Assembly (NCBI RefSeq): GCF_014701095.1
Contig: NZ_AP023439.1
Span: 3,956,001 to 4,020,000 of the forward strand
DNA length: 64,000 nucleotides
Direction of reading: 5' to 3'
From: Streptomyces tuirus
Lineage (GTDB): Bacteria > Actinomycetota > Actinomycetes > Streptomycetales > Streptomycetaceae
Shown here: piece after piece, positions 51,283 through 58,550 of the stretch
Numbering within the stretch: the stretch's first letter is position 1
How the letters are laid out: the number at the start of each line of letters is the position of its first letter
Translations under genes and position numbers: made by a program
The notes under the pieces: generated by a model
Databases searched by the model: none
The model's input: the letters and a program-made list of their open reading frames with translations, nothing else
What the model was told of the DNA's origin: nothing

Positions 51283-51935
51283 CGGAGGAGACCCCGGGCT
51301 TCGACGAGCAGCAGCCCGACGTCCCTTCCGGCGCCACCTCCGACGACGCCGAGCCGAAGGCCGCCTCCCCCTCCGCGGAGGAGGGGGCGGCCCCGGCCGG
51401 GGACACGGGCCAGGACGTGGCTCTGGTGGCCCAGCTGGACCAGGCCCGCACCGCGCTCGGTGAGCGCACGGCGGACCTCCAGCGCCTCCAGGCCGAGTTC
51501 CAGAACTACCGCCGCCGGGTCGAGCGCGACCGGATCGCGGTCAAGGAGATCGCCGTGGCGAACCTCCTGACCGAGCTCCTGCCCGTGCTCGACGACATCG
51601 GCCGCGCGCGCGAACACGGCGAACTGGTCGGCGGCTTCAAGTCCGTCGCCGAGTCGCTGGAGAGCACCGCGGCGAAGATGGGCCTGCAGCAGTTCGGCAA
51701 GGAGGGCGAGCCCTTCGACCCGACGATCCACGAAGCCCTGATGCACAGCTACGCACCGGACGTCACCGAGACGACGTGCGTCGCGATCCTGCAGCCCGGG
51801 TACCGGATCGGCGAGCGCACCATCCGCCCCGCGAGGGTGGCCGTGGCCGAACCCCAGCCGGGGGCGCAGACGGTCAAGGCGGACGAGTCCGCCGACGCCG
51901 ACGACAAGGAGAGCGGTGGCCCGGACGAGGGCTGA
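51279..51935 (+). CDS. grpE: nucleotide exchange factor GrpE
   Basis: A 218-residue cochaperone from GTG overlapping the dnaK stop. An acidic disordered N-terminus (about 1-50) is followed by the long dimerisation helix (LDQARTALGERTADLQRLQAEFQNYRRRVERDR) and the beta-wing domain (GLQQFGKEGEPFDPTIHEALM, then TCVAILQPGYRIGERTIRPARVAV). It releases ADP from DnaK. The C-terminal tail is acidic. Confidence 0.95.
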   Translation: MTEETPGFDEQQPDVPSGATSDDAEPKAASPSAEEGAAPAGDTGQDVALVAQLDQARTALGERTADLQRLQAEFQNYRRRVERDRIAVKEIAVANLLTELLPVLDDIGRAREHGELVGGFKSVAESLESTAAKMGLQQFGKEGEPFDPTIHEALMHSYAPDVTETTCVAILQPGYRIGERTIRPARVAVAEPQPGAQTVKADESADADDKESGGPDEG

Positions 51936-51968
51936 CGTCATCAACGAAGGGAAGGAGGGGCGTCGAGG

Positions 51969-53159
51969 ATGAGCACCAAGGACTTCATCGAGAAGGACTA
52001 CTACAAGGTCCTCGGCGTCCCCAAGGACGCCACCGAGGCCGAGATCAAGAAGGCGTACCGGAAGCTCGCCCGCGAGTTCCACCCGGATGCCAACACCGGC
52101 AACGTCAAGGCGGAGGAGCGCTTCAAGGAGATCTCCGAGGCCAACGACATCCTCGGCGACCCCAAGAAGCGCAAGGAGTACGACGACGCGCGCGCCCTCT
52201 TCGGCAACGGCGGCTTCCGCCCGGGGCCGGGCGGCGCGGGCGGCTCCTTCAACTTCGACCTGGGCGACCTCTTCGGAGGCGGCGCCCAGGGTGGCGGCGG
52301 CCAGGGAGCCGGCGGCTTCGGCGGCGGACTCGGTGACGTTTTCGGGGGCCTGTTCAACCGCGGCGGCGCGGGCGGGCCGGGGACGCGTACGCACCCCCGG
52401 CGCGGCCAGGACATCGAGTCCGAGGTCACGCTCAGCTTCACCGAGGCGATCGAGGGCGCGACCGTCCCGCTGCGGATGTCGTCGCAGTCCCCCTGCAAGG
52501 CCTGTTCGGGCACCGGCGACAAGAACGGCACGCCCCGCGTGTGCCCGACCTGCGTCGGCACCGGACAGGTCGCCCGGGGCAGCGGCGGCGGCTTCTCCCT
52601 GACCGACCCCTGCCCGGACTGCAAGGGCCGCGGCCTGATCGCGGAGAACGCCTGCGAGGTCTGCAAGGGCAGCGGCCGGGCCAAGTCCTCGCGGACCATG
52701 CAGGTGCGCATCCCCGCGGGCGTCAGCGACGGCCAGCGGATCCGGCTGCGCGGCAAGGGAGCGCCGGGCGAGCGCGGCGGGCCGGCGGGAGACCTCTACG
52801 TGGTCGTGCACGTCGACACCCACCCGGTGTTCGGCCGCAAGGAGGACAACCTCACGGTCACCGTCCCGGTGACCTTCACCGAGGCGGCCCTCGGCGGCGA
52901 GGTGCGGGTGCCCACCCTGGGCGGCCCGCCCGTCACGCTGAAGCTGCCTCCGGGCACGCCCAACGGGCGCACCATGCGCGCCCGGGGCAAGGGCGCGGTC
53001 CGCAAGGACGGCACCCGCGGCGACCTCCTGGTCACCGTGGAGGTGAGTGTTCCGAAGGACCTGACGGGGAAGGCTCGTGACGCACTCGAGGCGTACCGCG
53101 AGGCGACCGCGGGTGAGGATCCGCGGGCGGATCTGTTCCAGGCCGCGAAGGGAGCATGA
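51969..53159 (+). CDS. dnaJ: J-domain cochaperone DnaJ
   Basis: A 396-residue type I DnaJ. The J domain begins DYYKVLGVPKDATEAEIKKAYRKLAREFHPDANTG with the HPD motif at about 40. It is followed by a Gly/Phe-rich region (about 80-130), four zinc repeats (CKACSGTG, CPTCVGTG, CPDCKGRG, CEVCKGSG) and the two-barrel substrate domain. All eight zinc cysteines are present. Its last codons overlap the hspR start by ATGA. Confidence 0.97.
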   Translation: MSTKDFIEKDYYKVLGVPKDATEAEIKKAYRKLAREFHPDANTGNVKAEERFKEISEANDILGDPKKRKEYDDARALFGNGGFRPGPGGAGGSFNFDLGDLFGGGAQGGGGQGAGGFGGGLGDVFGGLFNRGGAGGPGTRTHPRRGQDIESEVTLSFTEAIEGATVPLRMSSQSPCKACSGTGDKNGTPRVCPTCVGTGQVARGSGGGFSLTDPCPDCKGRGLIAENACEVCKGSGRAKSSRTMQVRIPAGVSDGQRIRLRGKGAPGERGGPAGDLYVVVHVDTHPVFGRKEDNLTVTVPVTFTEAALGGEVRVPTLGGPPVTLKLPPGTPNGRTMRARGKGAVRKDGTRGDLLVTVEVSVPKDLTGKARDALEAYREATAGEDPRADLFQAAKGA

Positions 53160-53617
53160 GTCAGATGGACGGTCGTCGGCGCAATCCGTATGAACTGACC
53201 GAGGAGACCCCGGTCTACGTCATCTCGGTGGCGGCCCAGCTGTCCGGCCTGCACCCCCAGACCCTGCGCCAGTACGACCGGCTGGGCCTGGTCTCCCCCG
53301 ACCGCACCGCGGGCCGGGGCCGGCGCTACTCGGCCCGCGACATCGAACTGCTGCGCACCGTCCAGCAGTTGTCGCAGGACGAGGGCATCAACCTGGCCGG
53401 TATCAAGCGCATCATCGAACTGGAGAACCAGGTCGCCGCGCTCCAGGCCCGGGTGGCCGAGATGCAGGACGCCCTCGACGGCGCGGCGGCGGCGATGCGC
53501 CAGCGCGAGGCCGCGGTGCACGCGTCGTACCGCCGCGATCTGGTGCCGTACCAGGAGGTGCAGCAGACCAGCGCGCTGGTGGTGTGGCGGCCGAAGCGGC
53601 AGCAGCAGTCCGACTGA
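53156..53617 (+). CDS. hspR: heat-shock repressor HspR (MerR fold)
   Basis: A 153-residue MerR-type repressor. The HTH (PVYVISVAAQLSGLHPQTLRQYDRLGLVSPDRTAGRGRRYSARDIELL) and a coiled coil (IIELENQVAALQARVAEMQDALDGAAAAMRQRE) are plain. The hydrophobic, basic tail ends SALVVWRPKRQQ, as in other HspR. It needs DnaK as corepressor and binds HAIR sites; two are visible, upstream of dnaK and clpB. Confidence 0.96.
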   Translation: MSQMDGRRRNPYELTEETPVYVISVAAQLSGLHPQTLRQYDRLGLVSPDRTAGRGRRYSARDIELLRTVQQLSQDEGINLAGIKRIIELENQVAALQARVAEMQDALDGAAAAMRQREAAVHASYRRDLVPYQEVQQTSALVVWRPKRQQQSD

Positions 53618-53636
53618 CGCGCATGCGCACAGGAGA

Positions 53637-53660
53637 GGGCCGGGAGTTCGCTCCCGGCCC
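53637..53660 (+). terminator. terminator of the dnaK operon
   Basis: GGGCCGGGAG and CTCCCGGCCC with a UUCG-type tetraloop (TTCG), followed by TTCC; 20 bases after the hspR stop. Confidence 0.9.
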
Positions 53661-53897
53661 TTCCGCATGCCTTGGTGCGGTTTCACCCGTTCTCACCCGG
53701 TCTCCTGTGGATGACCGGAGCGTGCACGGCACTTGAAGACGATTCCGCAGAGTCTTCACAACTGCTGCGGAGCGTGGTGTTGCCATCTCGTTAAGTGCTT
53801 CCGCTTGACGCTGGGAGCGCATCCGCGTTGGCTTTTCAGTCACATGGGTCCCAAAAGAGGTGCCCACGTCCGAATCACACGCGAAGTGAGCTCCCGC

Positions 53898-55007
53898 ATG
53901 CGTCGTCGCATCTCCATATCCGTGGCAGTCGCCGCGATGTCCGTCACGCTCGCCGGCTGCGGCATGCTCAACGCGACGGAAAGCAGTGACGAAGCGAGCC
54001 CGGCGAAGGGCAACGACATCACCGTGGGCCTCCTGCTGCCGGAGAAGGCGAACACGCGGTACGAGAACTTCGACTACCCGATCATCAAGCAGAAGGTCGA
54101 GTCGCTCACCAACGACAGGGGCCGCGTCGAGTACGCCAACGCCGAGGCGAGCGCCGACAAGCAGGCGGGCCAGCTCCAGCAGATGATCGACGACCGGGTC
54201 GACGTGATCCTGCTGGACGCCGTCGACGCGCAGGCCATCGCCGGCGGCGTGAAGAAGGCCAAGGAGGCGGGCATCCCGGTCATCGCCTACGACCGGCTGG
54301 CCGAGGGCCCGATCGACGCGTACATCTCCTTCGACAACGAGCTGGTCGGCGAGGTCCAGGGCCGCACCCTGCTGGAGGCCATCGGCGAGAAGGCGAGCCT
54401 CTCCGACAAGATCGTCATGATGAACGGCTCGCCGACGGACCCGAACGCCAAGCAGTTCAAGGCGGGCGCGATGTCCGAGCTGAACGGCAAGGTGACGATC
54501 GCCGACTCCTTCGACACCAAGGACTGGAAGCCGGAGAACGCCCAGGCCAACATGGCCCTCGCCATCCAGAAGATCGGCAAGGACAACATCGCGGCGGTGT
54601 ACTCCGCCAACGACGGCATGGCCGGCGGCATCGTCAAGGCGCTGGAGGCCGCGGGCGTGTCCGACCTGCCCCCGATCACCGGGCAGGACGCGGAACTCTC
54701 CGCCGTGCAGCGGATCCTCAGCGGCGAGCAGTACATGAGCGTGTACAAGTCCTACCCGCAGGAGGCGGAGAACGCCGCGGAGATGGCCGTCGCCAAGGTC
54801 CAGGGCCGCGACATCCAGTTCGCCGCCCTCACCCGCGACAAGGTCGACAGCCCCACGGACAAGGGCATCCCGGCGCAGCTCGTGCCCGTGGTCGCGCTCA
54901 CCAAGGAGAACATCGAGGACACGGTGGTCGCGGACGACATCTACAAGGTGTCGGACATCTGCACGGCCGCGTACAAGGCGGCGTGCCAGGCCGCCGGTCT
55001 GAAGTAG
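53898..55007 (+). CDS. sugar ABC transporter substrate-binding lipoprotein (XylF-like)
   Basis: A 369-residue lipoprotein. The signal sequence ends at the lipobox TLAGC (RRRISISVAVAAMSVTLAGC, Cys about 20). The mature part is a type 1 periplasmic-binding fold: DITVGLLLPEKANTRYENFDY, then RVDVILLDAVDAQAIAGGVKKA, GIPVIAYDRLAEGPIDAYISFDN and a second lobe (AAVYSANDGMAGGIVKALEAAG, DAELSAVQRILSGEQYMSVYKS). This is closest to xylose/ribose-type binding proteins. No permease or ATPase is near. ATG 53898; GTG 53886 possible. Confidence 0.87.
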   Translation: MRRRISISVAVAAMSVTLAGCGMLNATESSDEASPAKGNDITVGLLLPEKANTRYENFDYPIIKQKVESLTNDRGRVEYANAEASADKQAGQLQQMIDDRVDVILLDAVDAQAIAGGVKKAKEAGIPVIAYDRLAEGPIDAYISFDNELVGEVQGRTLLEAIGEKASLSDKIVMMNGSPTDPNAKQFKAGAMSELNGKVTIADSFDTKDWKPENAQANMALAIQKIGKDNIAAVYSANDGMAGGIVKALEAAGVSDLPPITGQDAELSAVQRILSGEQYMSVYKSYPQEAENAAEMAVAKVQGRDIQFAALTRDKVDSPTDKGIPAQLVPVVALTKENIEDTVVADDIYKVSDICTAAYKAACQAAGLK

Positions 55008-55194
55008 CCGCACCCCAGGGCGGGTTCACCCACCCCGGCCGGCTGCCGCGACATGACGGGCCGAGGCTCGTCGGATACCGGTGCGTACCGGTGGTTTCCC
55101 GTGCTCGTCGCGCGGGGAGCCGTGTTGCGGAGCACGTTCCGTCCGCGCATAGTTGCGCTGCGACAGGACGGCGGAACCGGGGGTGGGATGGGCG

Positions 55195-56238
55195 ATGGCC
55201 GGGCACGGGGCGGATGAGCATCCCCACGGTGCCGACCGACTGTGCGAGGCCGGGGATCGCGTGTATTCCCGGGCCGTACGGCGCGGCCGGGTGCCGCGCC
55301 GGGACGCGGAACCGGTGCCCTGCCTGCTGGAGCTCGCCCTGCTGCACCCGGACCCCGACGACATGGACTGGCTGGTGCCGACCTCCCCGCAGGAGGTCAT
55401 GACCCGGCTGCTGCGCGGGATGCACGACGAGGTCAGCGCGAGCCAGCGGCGGGTGGGCTCGGCCGTCGCGGCCGTCGAGTGGTACGCCGGTCTGGGCCGC
55501 CAGGTGCGCCCGGCGGCGTCGGGGGCGGAGGGCCCGGCGATCCGGGTCCTGGACGGACTCGCCCGGATCCAGGCCGCGATGGACGAGGCGACCCAGGCGT
55601 GCACCACCGAGGTGCTCACGGTCCAGCCCGGCGGCATCCGCCGTGAGGCGGAGCTCTCCGAGGGCCTGCACCGGGCGCTGGCCCTGCGGGGGCGCGGGGT
55701 GCGGATGCGGGACCTGTACACCCATGTCGCCCGGCACGGGCAGGGGTTGCTGAACTATCTGGAGCTGATGGGCGACGCGGTGGAGGCGCGCACGCTGGAC
55801 GAGGTGATCGACCGGCTGATCCTCTTCGACCGCAGGGTCGCCTTCATCCCCGCCAACTCCGACCGCACGATGGCCCTGGAGCTACGGCACCCGGCGCTGA
55901 TCGAGTATCTGGTCACGGTCTTCGAACGCCTGTGGCGCCTCGCCATCCCCCTCACGGCCCCGCTCCCCGACACGGGCATCGAGGGCATCTCCCACCGGGA
56001 GCAGTCCATCGCCGCGCTGCTGGCGGAGGGGCACCAGGACGCGGTGATCGCGGAGCGGCTGGGCATAAGCGTCCGGACGTGCCGGGCGCACATCGCGCGC
56101 CTCTCGGAGACGCTGGGCGCGGCCAGCCGCACACAGCTGGGCGTACGGATCGCCCAGGCGGGCCTGGACGGCCCGCCCCCCTCGGCCGCGTCCCCGTCCC
56201 TCAGTCTCCCTGACCGAGGATCCCGGACTGCGCGATGA
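55195..56238 (+). CDS. LuxR-type HTH regulator with N-terminal sensor, paralogue A
   Basis: A 347-residue regulator. The N-terminal region (EAGDRVYSRAVRRGRVPRRDAEPVPCLLELALLHPDPDDMDWLVPTSPQEV, about 20-75) plus a middle PLD/TrmB-like sensor (TEVLTVQPGGIRREAEL, then RGVRMRDLYTHVARHGQGLLNYLELM and TMALELRHPALIEYLVTVFERLW) lead to a LuxR HTH (REQSIAALLAEGHQDAVIAERLGISVRTCRAHIARLSETLGAASRTQLG, about 270-320). It is convergent with a close paralogue and their 3' ends overlap by 38 bases. Confidence 0.82.
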   Translation: MAGHGADEHPHGADRLCEAGDRVYSRAVRRGRVPRRDAEPVPCLLELALLHPDPDDMDWLVPTSPQEVMTRLLRGMHDEVSASQRRVGSAVAAVEWYAGLGRQVRPAASGAEGPAIRVLDGLARIQAAMDEATQACTTEVLTVQPGGIRREAELSEGLHRALALRGRGVRMRDLYTHVARHGQGLLNYLELMGDAVEARTLDEVIDRLILFDRRVAFIPANSDRTMALELRHPALIEYLVTVFERLWRLAIPLTAPLPDTGIEGISHREQSIAALLAEGHQDAVIAERLGISVRTCRAHIARLSETLGAASRTQLGVRIAQAGLDGPPPSAASPSLSLPDRGSRTAR

Positions 56239-57184
56239 GATAGCCCAGTTGGGCGCGGCTCCCGCTGCCCAGGGCCGATGCCAGCTTGGCGATATGGGCC
56301 CGGCAGGTGCGCACGTTCATGCCGAGACGGCGGGCGATGGCCTCGTCGACGTGGCCCTCGACCAGGAGTTTGGCGATGGAGTGCTGGATCTCCGTGATGC
56401 CGTCGGGGGCGGTTTCGTAGGGGGCGCCGGCGCTCAGCGGGACGGCCCGGTCCCACATGAACTCGAAGACCTTGATCAGGTAGGACACGAGACCGGGGTG
56501 GCGGAGCTCGAGAGCGACCTTCTGGTCGTCGCGCGTGGGGATGAAGGCGACCGTCTCGTCGCAGATGATGAGCCGCTCGACCAGTCCGTCGATGGTCCGG
56601 TGTTCCACCTTGCCGTCGGAGAACTGACCTGCGTAGGCCAGCCGCTCGGGGTTGTGCCGCGCGGTGTGCGGATACAGCGTGCGTATGCGCACACCACGTT
56701 CGATGAGCGGCCGGTCGCGCTCCAGGCCCTGGATCAGGCTGCGTTCGGGCCGGTGCCCGCTCGGCTGGATGGTGAGCATCTCGGACTGGCACTGGGCCGT
56801 GGCCAGGTTGAGCGCCGCGTTGATGCGCTCGCTGCCCTCCAGCACCGTGATGGAGTCGCTGGTCGTCGTGGCCTGTGCGCTGAGCGCCATGAACGGGGCG
56901 AAGGTGTCGGACAGCTCGATCGACACGCGGCGGCGCTCGGTGATCTCGTTCTCGATGGGATTGAGCCGCTGCGCGAGTGCCACGGCCGGGGGGATGGGGC
57001 GCAGCCAGTCCGGGTCGTCGGGGTCCGGGTGGAGCAGGGCGAAATCGATCAGGCAGGGAGCCGCTTCCACGTCCGCTCGCAGAACGCGTCCCGCACGCAG
57101 GGCGTTCGCGTAAAGTCGGCCACCTTCCTCGCACATCTCGGTCACCACATGGGGATGTGTCACCTTGGTCCGATTCGTTGTCAA
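56201..57184 (-). CDS. LuxR-type HTH regulator with N-terminal sensor, paralogue B
   Basis: A 327-residue regulator that aligns with paralogue A throughout (CEEGGRLYANALRAGRVLRADVEAAPCLIDFALLHPDPDDPDWL; SEMLTIQPSGHRPERSL; EIQHSIAKLLVEGHVDEAIARRLGMNVRTCRAHIAKLASALGSGSRAQLG). TTG 57184 is preferred because GGGGGGTGGAG precedes it; ATG 57211 would translate through that ribosome site. It is divergent from a small secreted peptide and a Rieske-like gene, which is where I would expect its target promoter. Confidence 0.82.
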   Translation of the reverse strand: MTTNRTKVTHPHVVTEMCEEGGRLYANALRAGRVLRADVEAAPCLIDFALLHPDPDDPDWLRPIPPAVALAQRLNPIENEITERRRVSIELSDTFAPFMALSAQATTTSDSITVLEGSERINAALNLATAQCQSEMLTIQPSGHRPERSLIQGLERDRPLIERGVRIRTLYPHTARHNPERLAYAGQFSDGKVEHRTIDGLVERLIICDETVAFIPTRDDQKVALELRHPGLVSYLIKVFEFMWDRAVPLSAGAPYETAPDGITEIQHSIAKLLVEGHVDEAIARRLGMNVRTCRAHIAKLASALGSGSRAQLGYLIAQSGILGQGD

Positions 57185-57202
57185 ATCTCCACCCCCCAGG
57201 GT

Positions 57203-57216
57203 CCTGAACATGCAGG
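57203..57216. promoter_or_regulatory. possible operator in the LuxR/peptide divergent promoter
   Basis: CCTG-AACATG-CAGG is a short inverted repeat, and GAACATG is repeated directly at 57206 and 57216. It lies between the regulator start and the peptide gene. Confidence 0.35.
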
Positions 57217-57297
57217 AACATGATGCATCGATTCTGTGGCCATGACGTGCCCGAATGAGCCATCGTCGTATTCGACGGGGGAAGAGGGGACCTTCAA

Positions 57298-57525
57298 GTG
57301 AGGACGAAGCCGACTATGCGTAACAGAATGCTTCGCTTGGGGCTTGTCGCCGCCTTCTCTGCCGTCGTGGCCTTCGGAACCGTGAGTGGCCTTTCGGACG
57401 CGAACGGCGACGACCGGGCGGACAGTGTCTGGCCGGCGGCTGCCAAGAGTCATGTTCTGGCCGACAGTGTGTGGCCGGTGGCGGCTCGATCCGCGGAGAC
57501 CGCAGCAGACGGAGCCGGGAGCTGA
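57298..57525 (+). CDS. small secreted peptide precursor with duplicated ADSVWP motif
   Basis: A 75-residue precursor from GTG 57298 after GAAGAGGGG. A signal peptide (KPTMRNRMLRLGLVAAFSAV, then VAFGTVSG) is followed by a short mature region containing ADSVWPAAAKS (41-51) and ADSVWPVAARS (55-65), an 11-residue motif given twice. Such duplication is typical of precursors of processed signalling peptides. It is divergent from the LuxR paralogue B gene, and 2 bases before the next gene's start. No known family comes to mind. Confidence 0.65.
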   Translation: MRTKPTMRNRMLRLGLVAAFSAVVAFGTVSGLSDANGDDRADSVWPAAAKSHVLADSVWPVAARSAETAADGAGS

Positions 57526-57527
57526 CC

Positions 57528-57863
57528 GTGACCACTCCACCCGACGACCGCTCCTTCCGTCGTGAAATGGCCACCGCCTACCGCTCCGGCTGGCACTTCA
57601 TCGACCTGGTCACCGCCATCCCCCACAGCGGTGACTCGTTGATGGTGACCGTTTTCGGCGAGCCGGTGGTCGTCACCCGGGACGACGACGAGGACGTACG
57701 GGCGTACCGGTGTCTGCGGCGGCCTCGGGGGGCGCCGCAGCCGGTGCGATGTGCCGTACGGTACGGAATGATCTTTGTGAACCTGGACCAAAGGGACCAC
57801 CAGCAGGTGGAGGCCGACTCTCCTGCCCCGAGGACCATCTCTGCCACCCCCCGCAGTGCCTGA
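57528..57863 (+). CDS. degenerate Rieske-like small protein
   Basis: A 111-residue protein from GTG 57528. YRSGWHFIDLVTAIPHSGDS and VTVFGEPVVVTRDDDEDVRAYRCLRR resemble the start of a Rieske domain of ring-hydroxylating dioxygenases. Where a functional Rieske has CxH and CxxH, this has RCLRR and RCAVRYGMIFVNLD: both cysteines kept, both histidines replaced by Arg. It probably does not hold a [2Fe-2S] cluster. It is coupled to the peptide gene upstream. Confidence 0.55.
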   Translation: MTTPPDDRSFRREMATAYRSGWHFIDLVTAIPHSGDSLMVTVFGEPVVVTRDDDEDVRAYRCLRRPRGAPQPVRCAVRYGMIFVNLDQRDHQQVEADSPAPRTISATPRSA

Positions 57864-57906
57864 CGCGATTCCCCCGTCGTAACAGATCGCTCAGGTGCTT
57901 CCCCCC

Positions 57907-57947
57907 GCAGCGGCGTCACCGTGACCTGAACACGGTGACGCCGCTGC
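57907..57947 (+). terminator. strong terminator after the peptide/Rieske-like unit
   Basis: A perfect 17-bp stem (GCAGCGGCGTCACCGTG and complement), 7-base loop, followed by AGTTTT; 43 bases after the stop. Confidence 0.92.
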
Positions 57948-58030
57948 AGTTTTCGGGGACATTTCCGGGTATCGGCCCGGTCCGAGGGTGGCCGGATCCG
58001 GTCGATCACCGCTGTGGATGTTCACTTCGC

Positions 58031-58447
58031 TCAACCTCGGCCCATCGCCCGCGTCAGGTGGATCTCGATCACCACGCGTGCCGGATTCGGTGACGGCGTC
58101 CTGCCGTAGCGCTCCGCGTAGCGCCGCTCCGCCTCGGCCACCCGGTCCGGCTCCTCACGGACGAAGGCCCGGCCCTCCAGCGTCGCCCAGCGGCGCCCCT
58201 GAAGCTGGCAGACGGCGACGGCCGCCCCCTCCTCGCCGGCGGCGCGCACATACCGGACCTTCGCGCTCGCCCGGTTCGTGATCACCCGAGCCAGACGGGC
58301 CTCGGGATCGTATGTGACTCCGACGGGTACCAGATGCGGAGTGCCGTCCGGGCGGGGAGTCGTCAGGGTGCACAGGTGCCGCTCCTGCCAGAAGCCGAGA
58401 TACGACGGGTCCGGAGCCCCGGGATCCACGGAGTACTTGGTCGCCAT
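58031..58447 (-). CDS. PPOX-class flavin/F420-binding oxidoreductase
   Basis: A 138-residue split-barrel protein: GFWQERHLCTLTTPRPDGTPHLVPVGVTYD, then RLARVITNRASAKVRYVRAAGEEGAAVAVCQLQGRRWATLEGRAFV. This is the PNPOx-like/F420-dependent family of actinobacteria, reducing an unknown substrate. It is divergent from clpB; the HspR operator lies in the shared 103-base gap. Confidence 0.85.
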   Translation of the reverse strand: MATKYSVDPGAPDPSYLGFWQERHLCTLTTPRPDGTPHLVPVGVTYDPEARLARVITNRASAKVRYVRAAGEEGAAVAVCQLQGRRWATLEGRAFVREEPDRVAEAERRYAERYGRTPSPNPARVVIEIHLTRAMGRG

Positions 58448-58485
58448 GCCCCGGAACCTAGACCCCCGGAGCTCCCGGAACCGCC

Positions 58486-58506
58486 CTTGAGTGCACTAGA
58501 CTCAAC
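58486..58506. promoter_or_regulatory. HAIR operator (HspR site) of clpB
   Basis: CTTGAGT, 7 bases, ACTCAAC: matches the HAIR consensus except the last base. It precedes clpB by 44 bases. Confidence 0.9.
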
Positions 58507-58550
58507 TTTGTGCAAGCCGTTCGGGTCAGTGCAAGGAGGAGAACGCGAAC

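Noticed and set aside
57471..57863. Functional Rieske [2Fe-2S] protein
   Set aside because: Both histidine ligands are replaced by Arg and the spacing is short, so only a degenerate Rieske-like label is kept.
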